DNA of 64,000 nucleotides from contig NZ_JAIQZJ010000013.1 in assembly GCF_020073815.1 (NCBI RefSeq), forward strand, positions 1 to 64,000, written 5' to 3'. Origin of the DNA: Nocardioides mangrovi (lineage in GTDB: Bacteria; Actinomycetota; Actinomycetes; Propionibacteriales; Nocardioidaceae). Shown one piece after another: positions 1-9,763 of the stretch. The position numbers and the translations under genes were made by a program. Positions within the stretch are counted from its first letter, which is position 1. Each line of letters starts with the position of its first letter. The notes under the pieces are model-generated. The model saw nothing but the letters and a program-made list of their open reading frames with translations, searched no databases and was not told the origin of the DNA.

Positions 1-12
1 CGAGGGCTTGTC
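1..12 (+). rRNA. 3' tip of 23S rRNA (partial)
   Basis: The first bases (cgagggcttgtc) match the end of actinobacterial 23S rRNA, which typically finishes ...aggccgagggcttgtc. The rest of the gene lies before the window. The exact mature 3' end cannot be fixed here. The 186-base spacer that follows (13-198) is relatively AT-rich, contains a tandem 13-base repeat (accatccagcaca, about 107-132) and holds no gene. Confidence 0.5.
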
Positions 13-198
13 ACACAAACCCTCAACCAAAACCACAAAGCCATCGACTACGCGTAAAGACGAACAACATGTTCGCGTCCACTACACAAGAACCACCACA
101 CCATCCAGCACACCATCCAGCACACAACTGGATCAACAACAGAACAACGAAGCTTGGCCCACCACCGTGAACACCCCGGTGAGTGGACGCCACATAGA

Positions 199-317
199 GT
201 TACGGCGGCCATAGCGAAAGGGAAACACCCGGTCCCATCCCGAACCCGGAAGTTAAGCCTTTCAGCGCCGATGGTACTGCAACCGAGAGGCTGTGGGAGA
301 GTAGGACGCCGCCGGAC
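199..317 (+). rRNA. rrf: 5S ribosomal RNA
   Basis: About 119 nt with the conserved 5S landmarks in order: ggtcccatcccgaac, cggaagttaagcc, the gatggtactgc segment and gggagagtagg. The ends pair as helix I (cggcgg near 203-208 with ccgccg near 309-314). It is the last gene of an rRNA operon whose 23S gene ends at the window edge. Confidence 0.95.
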
Positions 318-327
318 ATACACTCAG

Positions 328-357
328 TAGAGGCCACCAAGGTATTGGTGGCCTCTA
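328..357 (+). terminator. rRNA operon terminator hairpin
   Basis: Perfect 13-bp stem (328-340 with 345-357) closed by the loop ggta, directly after the 5S gene. Position and strength fit a rho-independent terminator of the rRNA operon, although no long T run follows. Confidence 0.85.
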
Positions 358-404
358 CTACATTTCAGGCCCGATCGACGGGCCAGAGCAGGAGCAGAAG
401 AGCC

Positions 405-1373
405 GTGGCCGATCAGCGTCGCAACCAGCGTCCGTCCGGGGACGGCCCCCGTCGCAGCAGCAGTGGTGGCCGACCGGCCGCCGGCCGCTCCGGGAAGCCG
501 ACCGGCTCCAGCAGCAGGTCGTCGAGCTCGTCGAGCGCCGGTCGGTCCGGCAAGCCGGACTCGCGGGCCGGCGGGAAGCCGCCGGCTCGTTCCGGTGGCA
601 AGCCGGCTGCTCGCTCGGGTGGGAAGCCGCCGGCGCGGGGCGGTCGCCCCGCCGGGCGTCGCGAGGAGAAGCCGACCCGCACCGAGGAGCAGGCTCGCTA
701 CGACGGTCCCGAGCTGCCCGAGGAGATCACCGGGCGCGAGCTCGACCGCTCGGTGGCGGCCCAGCTGAAGGGGCTGCCCGAGAAGCTGGCCGCGCGCGTG
801 GCGCGGCACCTGGCCGCGGCCGGGATCTTCATCGACGAGAACCCCGAGCTGGCCTACCAGCACGCCATGGCCGCCCGCGCCCGCGCCTCGCGGATCGCGG
901 TCGTGCGAGAGGCTGCCGGCGAGGCGGCGTACGCCGCCGGCCACTACGCCGAGGCGCTCGCGGAGCTGCGCGCCGCGAAGCGGATGAACGGGGCGACGGC
1001 CTACCTGCCGATCATGGCGGACTGCCACCGGGCGCTCGGCAAGCCGCAGGAGGCGCTGAAGCTCGCCAAGAGCCCGTCCGTGCCCAACTTCGCCCCCGAG
1101 GCGAAGGCCGAGATGACCATCGTCGAGGCCGGCGCCCGTCGCGACCTCGGCCAGCTCGACGCGGCGCTGCGGACCCTCGAGCTCGCCCCGCTGATGTCGA
1201 AGAGCCGCGCGTCCTGGGTGGTCCGCCTGCGCTACGCGTACGCCGACACGCTCGAGGCGGCCGGCCGCGACCAGGACGCGCTGACCTGGTTCCACCGGGT
1301 CGACGCGATCGACAGCGAGGAGCTGACCGACGCGGCCGACCGCGCGGAGGCCCTGGAGAAGCGCCTCGGCTGA
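405..1373 (+). CDS. TPR-type protein with disordered basic N-terminus
   Basis: Encodes 322 residues from a GTG at 405, preceded by an aggag-like ribosome site; a reading that starts at 345 would run through the rRNA terminator and is unlikely. The first ~100 residues are disordered and rich in Gly, Lys, Arg, Ser and Pro, with near-repeats of GGKPPARS. The remaining ~220 residues are helical Ala-rich pairs typical of tetratricopeptide repeats (for example YAAGHYAEALAELRAAKRM). Such proteins act as scaffolds; the basic tail could bind nucleic acid or acidic partners. No catalytic motif is seen. It stands upstream of a PP2C phosphatase in the same direction. Function unknown. Confidence 0.75.
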   Translation: MADQRRNQRPSGDGPRRSSSGGRPAAGRSGKPTGSSSRSSSSSSAGRSGKPDSRAGGKPPARSGGKPAARSGGKPPARGGRPAGRREEKPTRTEEQARYDGPELPEEITGRELDRSVAAQLKGLPEKLAARVARHLAAAGIFIDENPELAYQHAMAARARASRIAVVREAAGEAAYAAGHYAEALAELRAAKRMNGATAYLPIMADCHRALGKPQEALKLAKSPSVPNFAPEAKAEMTIVEAGARRDLGQLDAALRTLELAPLMSKSRASWVVRLRYAYADTLEAAGRDQDALTWFHRVDAIDSEELTDAADRAEALEKRLG

Positions 1374-1508
1374 CTGAACTGGCCGAGCGTGTCGCAACGG
1401 AGCTCCGCTCCGTGCCGCTCCGCGGCGGCGCCACGCTGCCGGCCACGGAGAGGTTTCCCCCTGGGGGCCCGGGGGAGGATCCGACAGACTGTCCGCGAGG
1501 AGGACTGG

Positions 1509-2330
1509 ATGCTGCGATTCTCGGGTGCCGGCGTCAGCGACGTCGGACGAGTGAGGCCCCACAACGAGGACTCCGCCTTCCAGGGGCCCTACGTGGCGGT
1601 GGTGGCTGACGGCGTCGGAGGCGCGGCCGCAGGTGAGGTCGCTTCGGCCACGACGGCGTACGTCGTGGCCGCGACCGCCCTGGCGCACTTCGGTGCCCAC
1701 CCCGAGAGCGTCCTCACGCGCGCCGTCGCCACGAGCCGTCGCAACCTGCGCACGGGGGTCGTCGAGGACCCCGAGCGTGCCGGGATGGCGACCACGCTGA
1801 CCGCGGTGCTCTGCGACGGCGAGCGCATCGTCCTGGCGCACGTGGGGGACAGCCGCGCCTACCTGGTCCGCGACGGCGAGCTCCGTCAGGTCTCGCAGGA
1901 CCACACCTACGTGCAGCACCTGGTCGACACCGGCCAGCTCGACCCCGCCGACCGTGCTCGCCACCCGTGGCGCAACGTCGTGCTGCGCTCCCTCGACGGC
2001 GCGATCGACTCGGGCAGCGAGGGCCCGGACCTCCTGGACCTGGACGCGCGCGTGGGTGACCGGATCCTGCTCTGCTCCGACGGCCTGACCGACATGGTCG
2101 CCGACGACCGCATCGCCGAGGTCCTGACCCTGGCGGACCCGCACTCGGCCGCGGCCGTGCTCACCCAGTCGGCGCTGCTCGCCGGCGGCGTCGACAACAT
2201 CACGTGCGTGGTGCTCGACGTGGTCGACGGCCCGGCGGTCGTCGGCGACGGGATGCTCCTCGGCGCACTGCGCGAGCCACGCAACATCGTCGACCCCGCC
2301 TCGGTGCGCAGGGGACAATACTCGGCATGA
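1509..2330 (+). CDS. PP2C-family protein serine/threonine phosphatase
   Basis: 273 residues, starting at ATG 1509 behind a strong gcgaggagg site. The metal-binding PP2C motifs are present: DVGRVRPHNEDSAF near the N-terminus, VADGVGGAAAGEVAS, a MATTLTAVL strand, HVGDSRAYLVR, LLCSDGLTDMV and GGVDNITCVVL near the end. It is a cytoplasmic catalytic domain without the membrane anchor found in PstP-type enzymes. It should dephosphorylate Ser/Thr-phosphorylated proteins using Mn2+/Mg2+. The stop overlaps the start of the next gene (ATGA), so the two are translationally coupled. Substrate unknown; a Ser/Thr kinase lies at 26478 but is not linked. Confidence 0.9.
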   Translation: MLRFSGAGVSDVGRVRPHNEDSAFQGPYVAVVADGVGGAAAGEVASATTAYVVAATALAHFGAHPESVLTRAVATSRRNLRTGVVEDPERAGMATTLTAVLCDGERIVLAHVGDSRAYLVRDGELRQVSQDHTYVQHLVDTGQLDPADRARHPWRNVVLRSLDGAIDSGSEGPDLLDLDARVGDRILLCSDGLTDMVADDRIAEVLTLADPHSAAAVLTQSALLAGGVDNITCVVLDVVDGPAVVGDGMLLGALREPRNIVDPASVRRGQYSA

Positions 2331-3247
2331 AGGACGTGAAGCGGCCGGCCCTCGAGGGGTCCGTCGCGGTCCGCGACGGCCGGCGCCTCAGCTTCGCGGA
2401 GTACGGCTCGCGCACGGGGCCTGCGATCGTGTGGATGCACGGCACGCCCGGAGCCCGGCGGCAGGTGCCGCTCGAGGCGCGGGCGTACGCCGAGCGCGAG
2501 GGCGTCCGGATCATCGCGCTCGACCGGCCCGGGATCGGCTCGTCGACGCCCCACCTCTACCCGGACATCCGGGACTGGACCCACGACCTCGAGCTGGTGC
2601 TCGAGACCCTGGCGATCGACACGGTGCGGCTGATCGGCCTCTCCGGTGGCGGCCCCTACGCGCTCGCTGCCGGGGCCGCGCTGCCTGACCGGGTGCACGG
2701 CGTCGCGGTCCTCGGCGGCGTGGCCCCGACCCGCGGCGCGGATGCCGTGGCAGGCGGACCGATCCAGCTGGCGGTCTCGCTGGCGCCGGTGCTCTCGGTC
2801 GCCCGGGTGCCGCTGGGCGTCGCCCTGACCCAGACGATCCGGCTGGTTCGGCCGTTGGCCGGCAGCGCCCTCGACCTCTATGCCGCGGTCCAGCCGGCGG
2901 GGGACAAGAGCCTGCTGTCGCGGCCGGAGTTCAAGGCGATGTTCCTCGACGACCTGCTCAACGGGAGCCGCTTCCAGACCTCCGCACCGCTCAACGACCT
3001 GGTGCTCTTCACCCGGCCGTGGGGCTTCGATGCCGCGGACGTCGTCGTGCCCGTGCGGTGGTGGCACGGCGACGAGGACCACATCGTGCCGTTGCGGCAC
3101 GGCGAGCACGTCGTCGGCCGACTCCCCGACGCCACGCTCTCGGTGATCGAGGGGGAGAGCCACCTGGGTGGTCTCGGCATCGCCGAGCAGGTCATCGCCG
3201 ACCTGCTCAGCCTGGGTCCGCGGCGCGCCGCGGCGGTCCCCGGCTGA
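2327..3247 (+). CDS. alpha/beta hydrolase
   Basis: 306 residues with an alpha/beta hydrolase fold: oxyanion HGTPG near residue 30, nucleophile elbow GLSGGG, an acid in WWHGDEDHIVP and a His in GESHLGG. The ATG overlaps the phosphatase stop by 4 bases. The family covers esterases, lipases, epoxide hydrolases and haloperoxidases, and nothing here identifies the substrate. No signal peptide, so cytoplasmic. Confidence 0.85.
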   Translation: MKDVKRPALEGSVAVRDGRRLSFAEYGSRTGPAIVWMHGTPGARRQVPLEARAYAEREGVRIIALDRPGIGSSTPHLYPDIRDWTHDLELVLETLAIDTVRLIGLSGGGPYALAAGAALPDRVHGVAVLGGVAPTRGADAVAGGPIQLAVSLAPVLSVARVPLGVALTQTIRLVRPLAGSALDLYAAVQPAGDKSLLSRPEFKAMFLDDLLNGSRFQTSAPLNDLVLFTRPWGFDAADVVVPVRWWHGDEDHIVPLRHGEHVVGRLPDATLSVIEGESHLGGLGIAEQVIADLLSLGPRRAAAVPG

Positions 3248-3387
3248 TTCACTGGCTGATCACTGGTTTTCACGCGCCACATGGGCCACAATGGCCCTGA
3301 CAACTACATCGGTGTCACTTCGACCGTTCATCTTCGACGAGATCGCTGGGGAAGGCGTACCTCACGCCGAAGATGAAGGAGGTCACG

Positions 3388-3906
3388 GTGACCGCACGCA
3401 CTGCCACCCGCACCGCGACGAGGGGCGTCCTCTACGTCCACTCAGCGCCTTCCGCGCTGTGCCCACACATCGAGTGGGCCGTCAGCGGTGTCCTCGGCAT
3501 GCCCGTGAACCTGGACTGGACGCCGCAGCCGGCCCAGTCCGGGTCCTACCGCGCGGAGCTCTCCTGGTCCGGTGAGGCCGGCTCCGCCGCGGCGATCGCC
3601 TCCGCCCTCCGCGGCTGGAACCATCTCCGCTTCGAGATCACCGAGGAGCCGACCTCGACCTCCGAGGGCGTGCGCTTCTCCTTCACCCCCGCGCTCGGCG
3701 TCTTCCACGCCGTCACCGGGCTGCACGGCGACATCATGATCCCCGAGGACCGGCTGAAGGCCGCGGTGGTCAAGGCCGCGCTCGGCGACACGACGCTGCT
3801 CATCGAGATCGACAAGCTGCTCGGCAAGCCGTGGGACGACGAGCTCGAGTCCTTCCGGTACGCCGGCGACGGCGCGCCGGTCCGCTGGCTGCACCAGGTG
3901 GTCTGA
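3388..3906 (+). CDS. DUF3145 family protein
   Basis: 172 residues recognised as the actinobacterial DUF3145 family by the start TRGVLYVHSAPSALCPHIEW and the segment around LDWTPQPAQSGSYRAEL. The GTG at 3388 sits 6 bases after aaggagg, so it is preferred over the in-frame ATG at 3373 that overlaps the ribosome site. The family is widespread in Actinobacteria and of unknown function. It is soluble and has no catalytic motif. A small hairpin (3283-3297) lies in the 140-base gap upstream and may end the preceding operon. Confidence 0.85.
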   Translation: MTARTATRTATRGVLYVHSAPSALCPHIEWAVSGVLGMPVNLDWTPQPAQSGSYRAELSWSGEAGSAAAIASALRGWNHLRFEITEEPTSTSEGVRFSFTPALGVFHAVTGLHGDIMIPEDRLKAAVVKAALGDTTLLIEIDKLLGKPWDDELESFRYAGDGAPVRWLHQVV

Positions 3907-3914
3907 GCCCCGGA

Positions 3915-4370
3915 TCAGCGGCGGCTGAGCCGGAAGTGCGACGGTTCTAGCCACACGTCGTGGTCCTCGCCCGACCCGTTGTACCAGTGCAGGTGTGCCT
4001 TGATGGTGAACCGGCCCGGCTTCGTGGAGTAGCGGCAGAACCGGAAGTGCGCCGGTCCTGACGTGGGGTCGCTGTCCGTGGCGAACACCCCGGAGGCGAG
4101 CCCGTCGTGCCGCGGGTCGCGCAGGAAGGTCTCCAGCGTCCAGTCGTGCGTGGGGGAGTTGACGCGGTAGTGGTAGCGGTAGTTGTGGCAGCCCGGCCGC
4201 AGCGTGCCGTCGGGGGCACGGGTGTGCCCGTACGACGACCGCGGCCGCTGCGCCCCGTCCGACGGTGCGTCGGACGTCCCCGGCACCGGCAGCCACCCGA
4301 TGAGCGACACGGCCGCCGCCACGAAGGCGCAGCCGAGCCGGGTGGAGGCCTGCTGTGTGACCGAGGTCAT
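3915..4370 (-). CDS. small exported protein of unknown function
   Basis: 151 residues. The N-terminus has a hydrophobic stretch (LGCAFVAAAVSLIGWLPVPG) that fits a signal peptide or membrane anchor. The mature part is rich in His, Tyr and Trp, has two Cys (GCHNYRYHY and RFCRYS) that could form a disulfide, and looks beta-rich. I do not recognise a family. It stands alone between DUF3145 (convergent) and accD, which is also on the minus strand and lies downstream of it. Confidence 0.6.
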   Translation of the reverse strand: MTSVTQQASTRLGCAFVAAAVSLIGWLPVPGTSDAPSDGAQRPRSSYGHTRAPDGTLRPGCHNYRYHYRVNSPTHDWTLETFLRDPRHDGLASGVFATDSDPTSGPAHFRFCRYSTKPGRFTIKAHLHWYNGSGEDHDVWLEPSHFRLSRR

Positions 4371-4458
4371 GAAAGGTCCAACGCAGGCCCCGCGGGCGCG
4401 TTACGGGCAGGTGACAGCCCGATCCGCCGCCTGATCCGTCGGCCGGGTCAGCGCACGG

Positions 4459-5889
4459 TCAGAGCGGGATGTTGCCGTGGGCGCCGCGGCGTACGCCGAC
4501 GGTCTGCACGGCGTCCTCGATCGCCCGGGCGATCGTCGAGCGGGTCGCCGTGGGCGTGACGACCTCGTCGACGACGCCGATCTCCACCGCCTTGTCGACC
4601 CCGCCGGCGATCCGCTCGTGCTCGGCGGCCAGCTCGGCCTCGACCTGCGGGCGGATGTCCGGGGCGACCTCGGCGAGGCGCCGGCGGTGCAGGATCCGGA
4701 TCGCGGCGACCGCGCCCATCACGGCCACCTCGGCGCCCGGCCAGGCGAAGACCTTCGTCGCACCCAGCGAGCGGGCGTTCATCGCGATGTAGGCGCCGCC
4801 GTAGGTCTTGCGGGTGACCAGGGTGACCCGGGGGACCACGCACTCGCCGAAGGCGTGCAGGAGCTTGGCGCCGCGGCGGACCACGCCGTCCCACTCCTGC
4901 CCGACGCCGGGCAGGTAGCCCGGCACGTCCACCACGACGACCAGCGGCACGCCGAACGCGTCGCACATCCGCACGAAGCGGGAGGCCTTCTCCGCCGAGA
5001 GCGAGTCGAGGCAGCCGCCGAGGCGGAGCGGGTTGTTGGCGACGACGCCGACGGTGCGGCCGCCGAGGCGGCCGAGGGCGGTGACGATGTTGGGCGCCCA
5101 GCGGGCGTGGAGCTCCTGGGCGGTGCCCTCGTCGAGGATCGACTCGACGAGCGGGTGCACGTCGTACGCGCGCTTCTTGGACTCGGGGAGCAGCGCCTCG
5201 AGGTCACGGTCCTCGACCTCGTCGACCTTCATGCTGCCCTGCGCGCCCAGCAGCGACGCGACCCCGCGGGCCCGGTCGAGCGCCTCGCGCTCGGACTCGG
5301 CGAGGATGTGCACGACGCCGGAGCGGCGGCCGTGGGGCTCGGGTCCGCCGAGGCGGAGCATGTCGACGTCCTCGCCGGTGACCGAGCGGACCACGTCCGG
5401 GCCGGTCACGAAGATCCGGCCCTCGGGGCCGAGGATGACGACGTCGGTGAGGGCGGGGCCGTACGCCGCGCCGCCGGCCGCCGGGCCGAGCACGACCGAG
5501 ATCTGCGGGATCTTGCCCGAGGCCTGGGTCATCGCCTGGAAGATCCGGCCGACCGCGTGCAGGGAGAGCACGCCCTCGGCGAGGCGGGCACCGCCGGAGT
5601 GCCAGAGCCCGATGATCGGGACGCCGTCGGTCATCGCCCGGTGGTAGGCGTCGACGACGACCCGGCAGCCCAGGTCGCCCATCGCGCCGCCCATGACGGT
5701 CGCGTCGGAGCAGAAGGCCACCACGCGGGTGCCGTCGACGTTGCCGATCGCGGCGAGCATGCCGGAGTCGTCGTCGGGGGTGATCAGCTCGAGGCTGCCC
5801 TCGTCGAGGAGCGCGGTGAGCCGGTGCACCGGGTTGCGCGGGTCCTCCTCGCGGGGGAGCTTCGCCGGCTTGGTCGCGGTGGCCGTCAT
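4459..5889 (-). CDS. accD: acyl-CoA carboxylase carboxyltransferase (beta) subunit
   Basis: 476 residues, a biotin-dependent carboxyltransferase of the acetyl/propionyl-CoA type. It carries both crotonase-like halves: an N-terminal acyl-CoA site with HSGGARLAEG and GPAAGGAAYGPAL, and a C-terminal carboxybiotin site with VDVPGYLPGVGQE and KTYGGAYIAM. It should move CO2 from biotin to acetyl-CoA to make malonyl-CoA. Start ATG 5889 is one base beyond the fabF stop, so it is the last gene of the fab operon. Mycobacteria place accD6 in the same way, which supports a malonyl-CoA role. The biotinylated alpha subunit is not in this window. Confidence 0.9.
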   Translation of the reverse strand: MTATATKPAKLPREEDPRNPVHRLTALLDEGSLELITPDDDSGMLAAIGNVDGTRVVAFCSDATVMGGAMGDLGCRVVVDAYHRAMTDGVPIIGLWHSGGARLAEGVLSLHAVGRIFQAMTQASGKIPQISVVLGPAAGGAAYGPALTDVVILGPEGRIFVTGPDVVRSVTGEDVDMLRLGGPEPHGRRSGVVHILAESEREALDRARGVASLLGAQGSMKVDEVEDRDLEALLPESKKRAYDVHPLVESILDEGTAQELHARWAPNIVTALGRLGGRTVGVVANNPLRLGGCLDSLSAEKASRFVRMCDAFGVPLVVVVDVPGYLPGVGQEWDGVVRRGAKLLHAFGECVVPRVTLVTRKTYGGAYIAMNARSLGATKVFAWPGAEVAVMGAVAAIRILHRRRLAEVAPDIRPQVEAELAAEHERIAGGVDKAVEIGVVDEVVTPTATRSTIARAIEDAVQTVGVRRGAHGNIPL

Positions 5890-5890
5890 C

Positions 5891-7141
<1,251 letters not shown>

Positions 7142-7176
7142 GGTGCTCCTTGCTGAGGTGACGTGCCGGTGGCCGG

Positions 7177-7422
7177 TCAGGCCTGGGCGCGCTCGATGAA
7201 GGCGACGGCGTCGCCCACGGTCTTGAGGTTCTTGACCTCGTCGTCGGGGATCGAGACGCCGAACTTCTCCTCGGCCGCCACGACCACCTCGACCATGGAC
7301 AGCGAGTCCACGTCCAGGTCGTCGACGAACGACTTGTCGAGCTGCACGTCGTCGGCGTCGATGCCGGCGACCTCGTTGACGATGTCAGCGAGATCGGCGC
7401 GGATCTCCTCGGTGGTTGCCAT
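7177..7422 (-). CDS. acpP: acyl carrier protein
   Basis: 81 residues, acidic and helical, with the phosphopantetheine attachment Ser in DVDSLSMVE. It carries growing acyl chains for FabD, FabH and FabF, whose genes flank it. Length and composition are standard for a type II fatty acid synthase ACP. Confidence 0.95.
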   Translation of the reverse strand: MATTEEIRADLADIVNEVAGIDADDVQLDKSFVDDLDVDSLSMVEVVVAAEEKFGVSIPDDEVKNLKTVGDAVAFIERAQA

Positions 7423-7467
7423 CAGGCGTTCCCTTTCGTGTGGGACTTGGTGGTTGGGTGGTGCGAA

Positions 7468-8475
7468 CTACGGGACGATGACGACCTGCGCGGCGTACGC
7501 GAGGCCGGCACCGAAGGCGATCAGGAGGGCCTTGTCGCCGCTGCGCGCGTCCCCCTCCTCGATCATCCGGTCGAGGGCGAGGGGGATCGATGCGGCCGAG
7601 GTGTTGCCCTGCTCGGCGATGTCGCGGGCGATCTTGACCCGCTCCGGCATCTTCATCGCCCGGGCCATCGCGTCGGTGATGCGCATGTTGGCCTGGTGGG
7701 GGACGAAGACGTCGAGGTCGTCGATGGTGATGCCGGCGCGGTCGAGCGCCTGCTGGCCGGTCTTCGCCATCTGGTACGACGCCCAGCGGAAGACGGCGTT
7801 GCCCTGCATCACCAGGTGCGGCATCACCGGCTGCTCGCTGGCGATCACGTCGCGCCAGTCCTCGCGCTGCCGGATCAGGTCGAACTGCTCGCCGTCGGAG
7901 CCCCAGACGACCGGGCCGATGCCGGGGGTGTCGCTCGGTCCGACGACCGCGGCGCCCGCGCCGTCGGCGAAGATGAAGGCGGTACCGCGGTCACCGACGT
8001 CGGTGAGGTCGGAGAGCCGCTCGACACCGATCACCAGGGCGTGGCCGGCGCTGCCGCCGCGCACCAGGTCGGCGGCCATGGCGATGCCGTGGCAGAAGCC
8101 GGCGCAGGCCGCGGAGATGTCGAAGGCGGCCGCCTGGTCGGTGCCGAGCTCGTGGGCGATCGCGGTCGCGATCGCGGGGGTCTGGTACATGTGCGTGACG
8201 GTCGCGACGATCACGCACTCGATCTGCTTGGGGTCGATGCCGGCCCGCTCGATGGCCGTGCGGGAGGCCGCGACGGCCATCATCTGCACGGTCTCCTCGG
8301 GGGTCGCCCAGCGACGCTGGCGGATGCCGGAGCGCTGCTGGATCCACTCGTCGCTGGAGTCGATCGCGTCGACGACCTCGGCGTTCGGGATCACCCGGCT
8401 CGGCCGGTAGGAGCCGATGCCGAGGATCGCGGCGTGCCGGGCGCCGTCGACCTGGGCGAGGCCCTGGCCCGTCAT
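7468..8475 (-). CDS. fabH: beta-ketoacyl-ACP synthase III
   Basis: 335 residues. KAS III starts fatty acid synthesis by condensing an acyl-CoA primer with malonyl-ACP; in actinobacteria it often prefers branched primers. Motifs: ILGIGSYRPSRVIPN at the start, IRQRRWATPEE, the active Cys in DISAACAGFCHG, His in FVPHQANMRITDAM and Asn in EQGNTSAASIPLAL. The ATG at 8475 overlaps the fabD stop (TGATG), so the genes are translationally coupled; an upstream in-frame ATG at 8550 lies inside fabD and is rejected. Confidence 0.95.
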   Translation of the reverse strand: MTGQGLAQVDGARHAAILGIGSYRPSRVIPNAEVVDAIDSSDEWIQQRSGIRQRRWATPEETVQMMAVAASRTAIERAGIDPKQIECVIVATVTHMYQTPAIATAIAHELGTDQAAAFDISAACAGFCHGIAMAADLVRGGSAGHALVIGVERLSDLTDVGDRGTAFIFADGAGAAVVGPSDTPGIGPVVWGSDGEQFDLIRQREDWRDVIASEQPVMPHLVMQGNAVFRWASYQMAKTGQQALDRAGITIDDLDVFVPHQANMRITDAMARAMKMPERVKIARDIAEQGNTSAASIPLALDRMIEEGDARSGDKALLIAFGAGLAYAAQVVIVP

Positions 8476-9668
8476 CACTGACCTCCCTCGGGGTGCAGCC
8501 GGAGGAGTGGCTGGCCCGGGGAGACCAGGTCGCCGTCCTCGACGAGCCACTCGACGACCTGGCCGCCGTGCGGGGCGGAGACCGCCGTACGGTCGCGCAG
8601 GCTGGCGACCTCGCCGATCGTGGTGCCGGGCGGGAGGACCTCGGAGTCGGCGGCCTCGGCGGCGATGTGGAAGGTGCCCTTGGCGGGGGAGACGACCATT
8701 CGCCAGGTGGGGGTGGTCGCGAGGCCCGAGGACTCACCGTGCTTCTCGCAGAACGCCCGCGCGTCGTCGAGCTGGTCGGGCGTCTTGAGGGCGAAGGTCT
8801 CGACTCCCTTGAGCGCGCGCTTGGCGATGCCCGTGAGGGTGCCGGCGGGCGGCATCTCCAGGATGCCGGTGACGCCGAGGTCCTCCATCGCATCGAGGCA
8901 GAGGTCCCAGCGGACCGGGCTGGCGATCTGGCCGACGATCCGGGCCAGCACGTCGCGGCCGTCGTGGACGACCTTGCCGTCGCGGTTGGAGATGACCCGC
9001 GTGCGGGGGTCGTGGACGGACACCGACCGCGCCAGCGAGGCGAGGTGGCCGACGGCCGGCTCCATGTGGCGGGTGTGGAAGGCGCCGGCGACGCTCAGCG
9101 GCATCAGCCGGGCCTTGGCCGGGGGCTCCTCGGCGAAGGCCGCGAGCTGCTCCATCGTGCCGGCCGCGACGATCTGGCCCGGGCCGTTGTCGTTGGCGGC
9201 GGTCAGGCCGTGCTTGTCGATCGCCGCGAGGACCTCCTCGCGGTCGCCGCCGAGGACGGCGGTCATGCCGGTGGGGGTCACGGCGGCCGCGTCGGCCATC
9301 GCCCGGCCGCGCTCGCGGACCAGGACCATCGCCTGCTCGGCGGTGATCACCCGGGCACCGGCCGCAGCGGCGATCTCACCCACGCTGTGGCCGGCGACGG
9401 CGCCGATCTGGTCGAAGGCGTCGGCCGGATGGGGGAAGAGCTCCAGGGCCGCGACCAGGCCGGTCGCGACCAGCAGCGGCTGGGCGATCCGGGTGTCGCG
9501 GATGGCCTCCGCGTCGGCCTCGGTGCCGTAGTGGGCCAGGTCGATCCCGGCGACGGTCGAGAGCCAGTCGAACCGGGCCGCGAAGGTCGGGTCCGCCAGC
9601 CAGGGCGAGAGGAATCCGGGAGTCTGGGCACCTTGGCCCGGGGCCACGATCACGAGCACGACATCCAC
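8475..9668 (-). CDS. fabD: malonyl-CoA:ACP transacylase fused to a biotinyl/lipoyl-like domain
   Basis: 397 residues, about 80 longer than a usual FabD (~310). Residues 1-~310 are the acyltransferase: VAPGQGAQTPGF, nucleophile Ser in VAGHSVGEIAAAAG and catalytic His in AGAFHTRHM. From about residue 320 a second domain begins (MVVSPAKGTFHIAAE ... VSAPHGGQVVEWLVEDGDLV) that matches the biotinyl/lipoyl hammerhead pattern. The lysine hairpin (MKM in biotin carriers) is replaced by LRD, so it cannot be biotinylated in the normal way. Starts at ATG 9668; GTG 9659 is a plausible alternative. First fab gene after fasR. Confidence 0.9.
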   Translation of the reverse strand: MDVVLVIVAPGQGAQTPGFLSPWLADPTFAARFDWLSTVAGIDLAHYGTEADAEAIRDTRIAQPLLVATGLVAALELFPHPADAFDQIGAVAGHSVGEIAAAAGARVITAEQAMVLVRERGRAMADAAAVTPTGMTAVLGGDREEVLAAIDKHGLTAANDNGPGQIVAAGTMEQLAAFAEEPPAKARLMPLSVAGAFHTRHMEPAVGHLASLARSVSVHDPRTRVISNRDGKVVHDGRDVLARIVGQIASPVRWDLCLDAMEDLGVTGILEMPPAGTLTGIAKRALKGVETFALKTPDQLDDARAFCEKHGESSGLATTPTWRMVVSPAKGTFHIAAEAADSEVLPPGTTIGEVASLRDRTAVSAPHGGQVVEWLVEDGDLVSPGQPLLRLHPEGGQ

Positions 9669-9728
9669 TCTGCCGCGTCGTACGCCCGATCCTCGCGTCC
9701 GGCCCGCACGAAAACCTGCGGCGCGTCC

Positions 9729-9745
9729 TTGTAGGGTTCCTACAA
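9729..9745. promoter_or_regulatory. inverted repeat before fabD, candidate FasR operator
   Basis: TTGTAGG-GTT-CCTACAA, a perfect 7-bp palindrome in the 95-base gap between fasR and fabD, about 60 bases upstream of the fabD start on the minus strand. FasR-type regulators activate fab genes in Streptomyces by binding this interval. Assigning this palindrome to FasR is inference from position. Confidence 0.55.
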
Positions 9746-9763
9746 AAGTCGCTCAGGCTCTCC

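Noticed and set aside
8..214. 68-residue plus-strand frame in the rRNA spacer
   Set aside because: Low complexity and runs into the 5S gene; it is the 23S-5S spacer.
324..2318. Long minus-strand open frame opposite the TPR and PP2C genes
   Set aside because: High-GC shadow frame rich in Arg, Ala and Gly; the plus-strand genes have clear family motifs.
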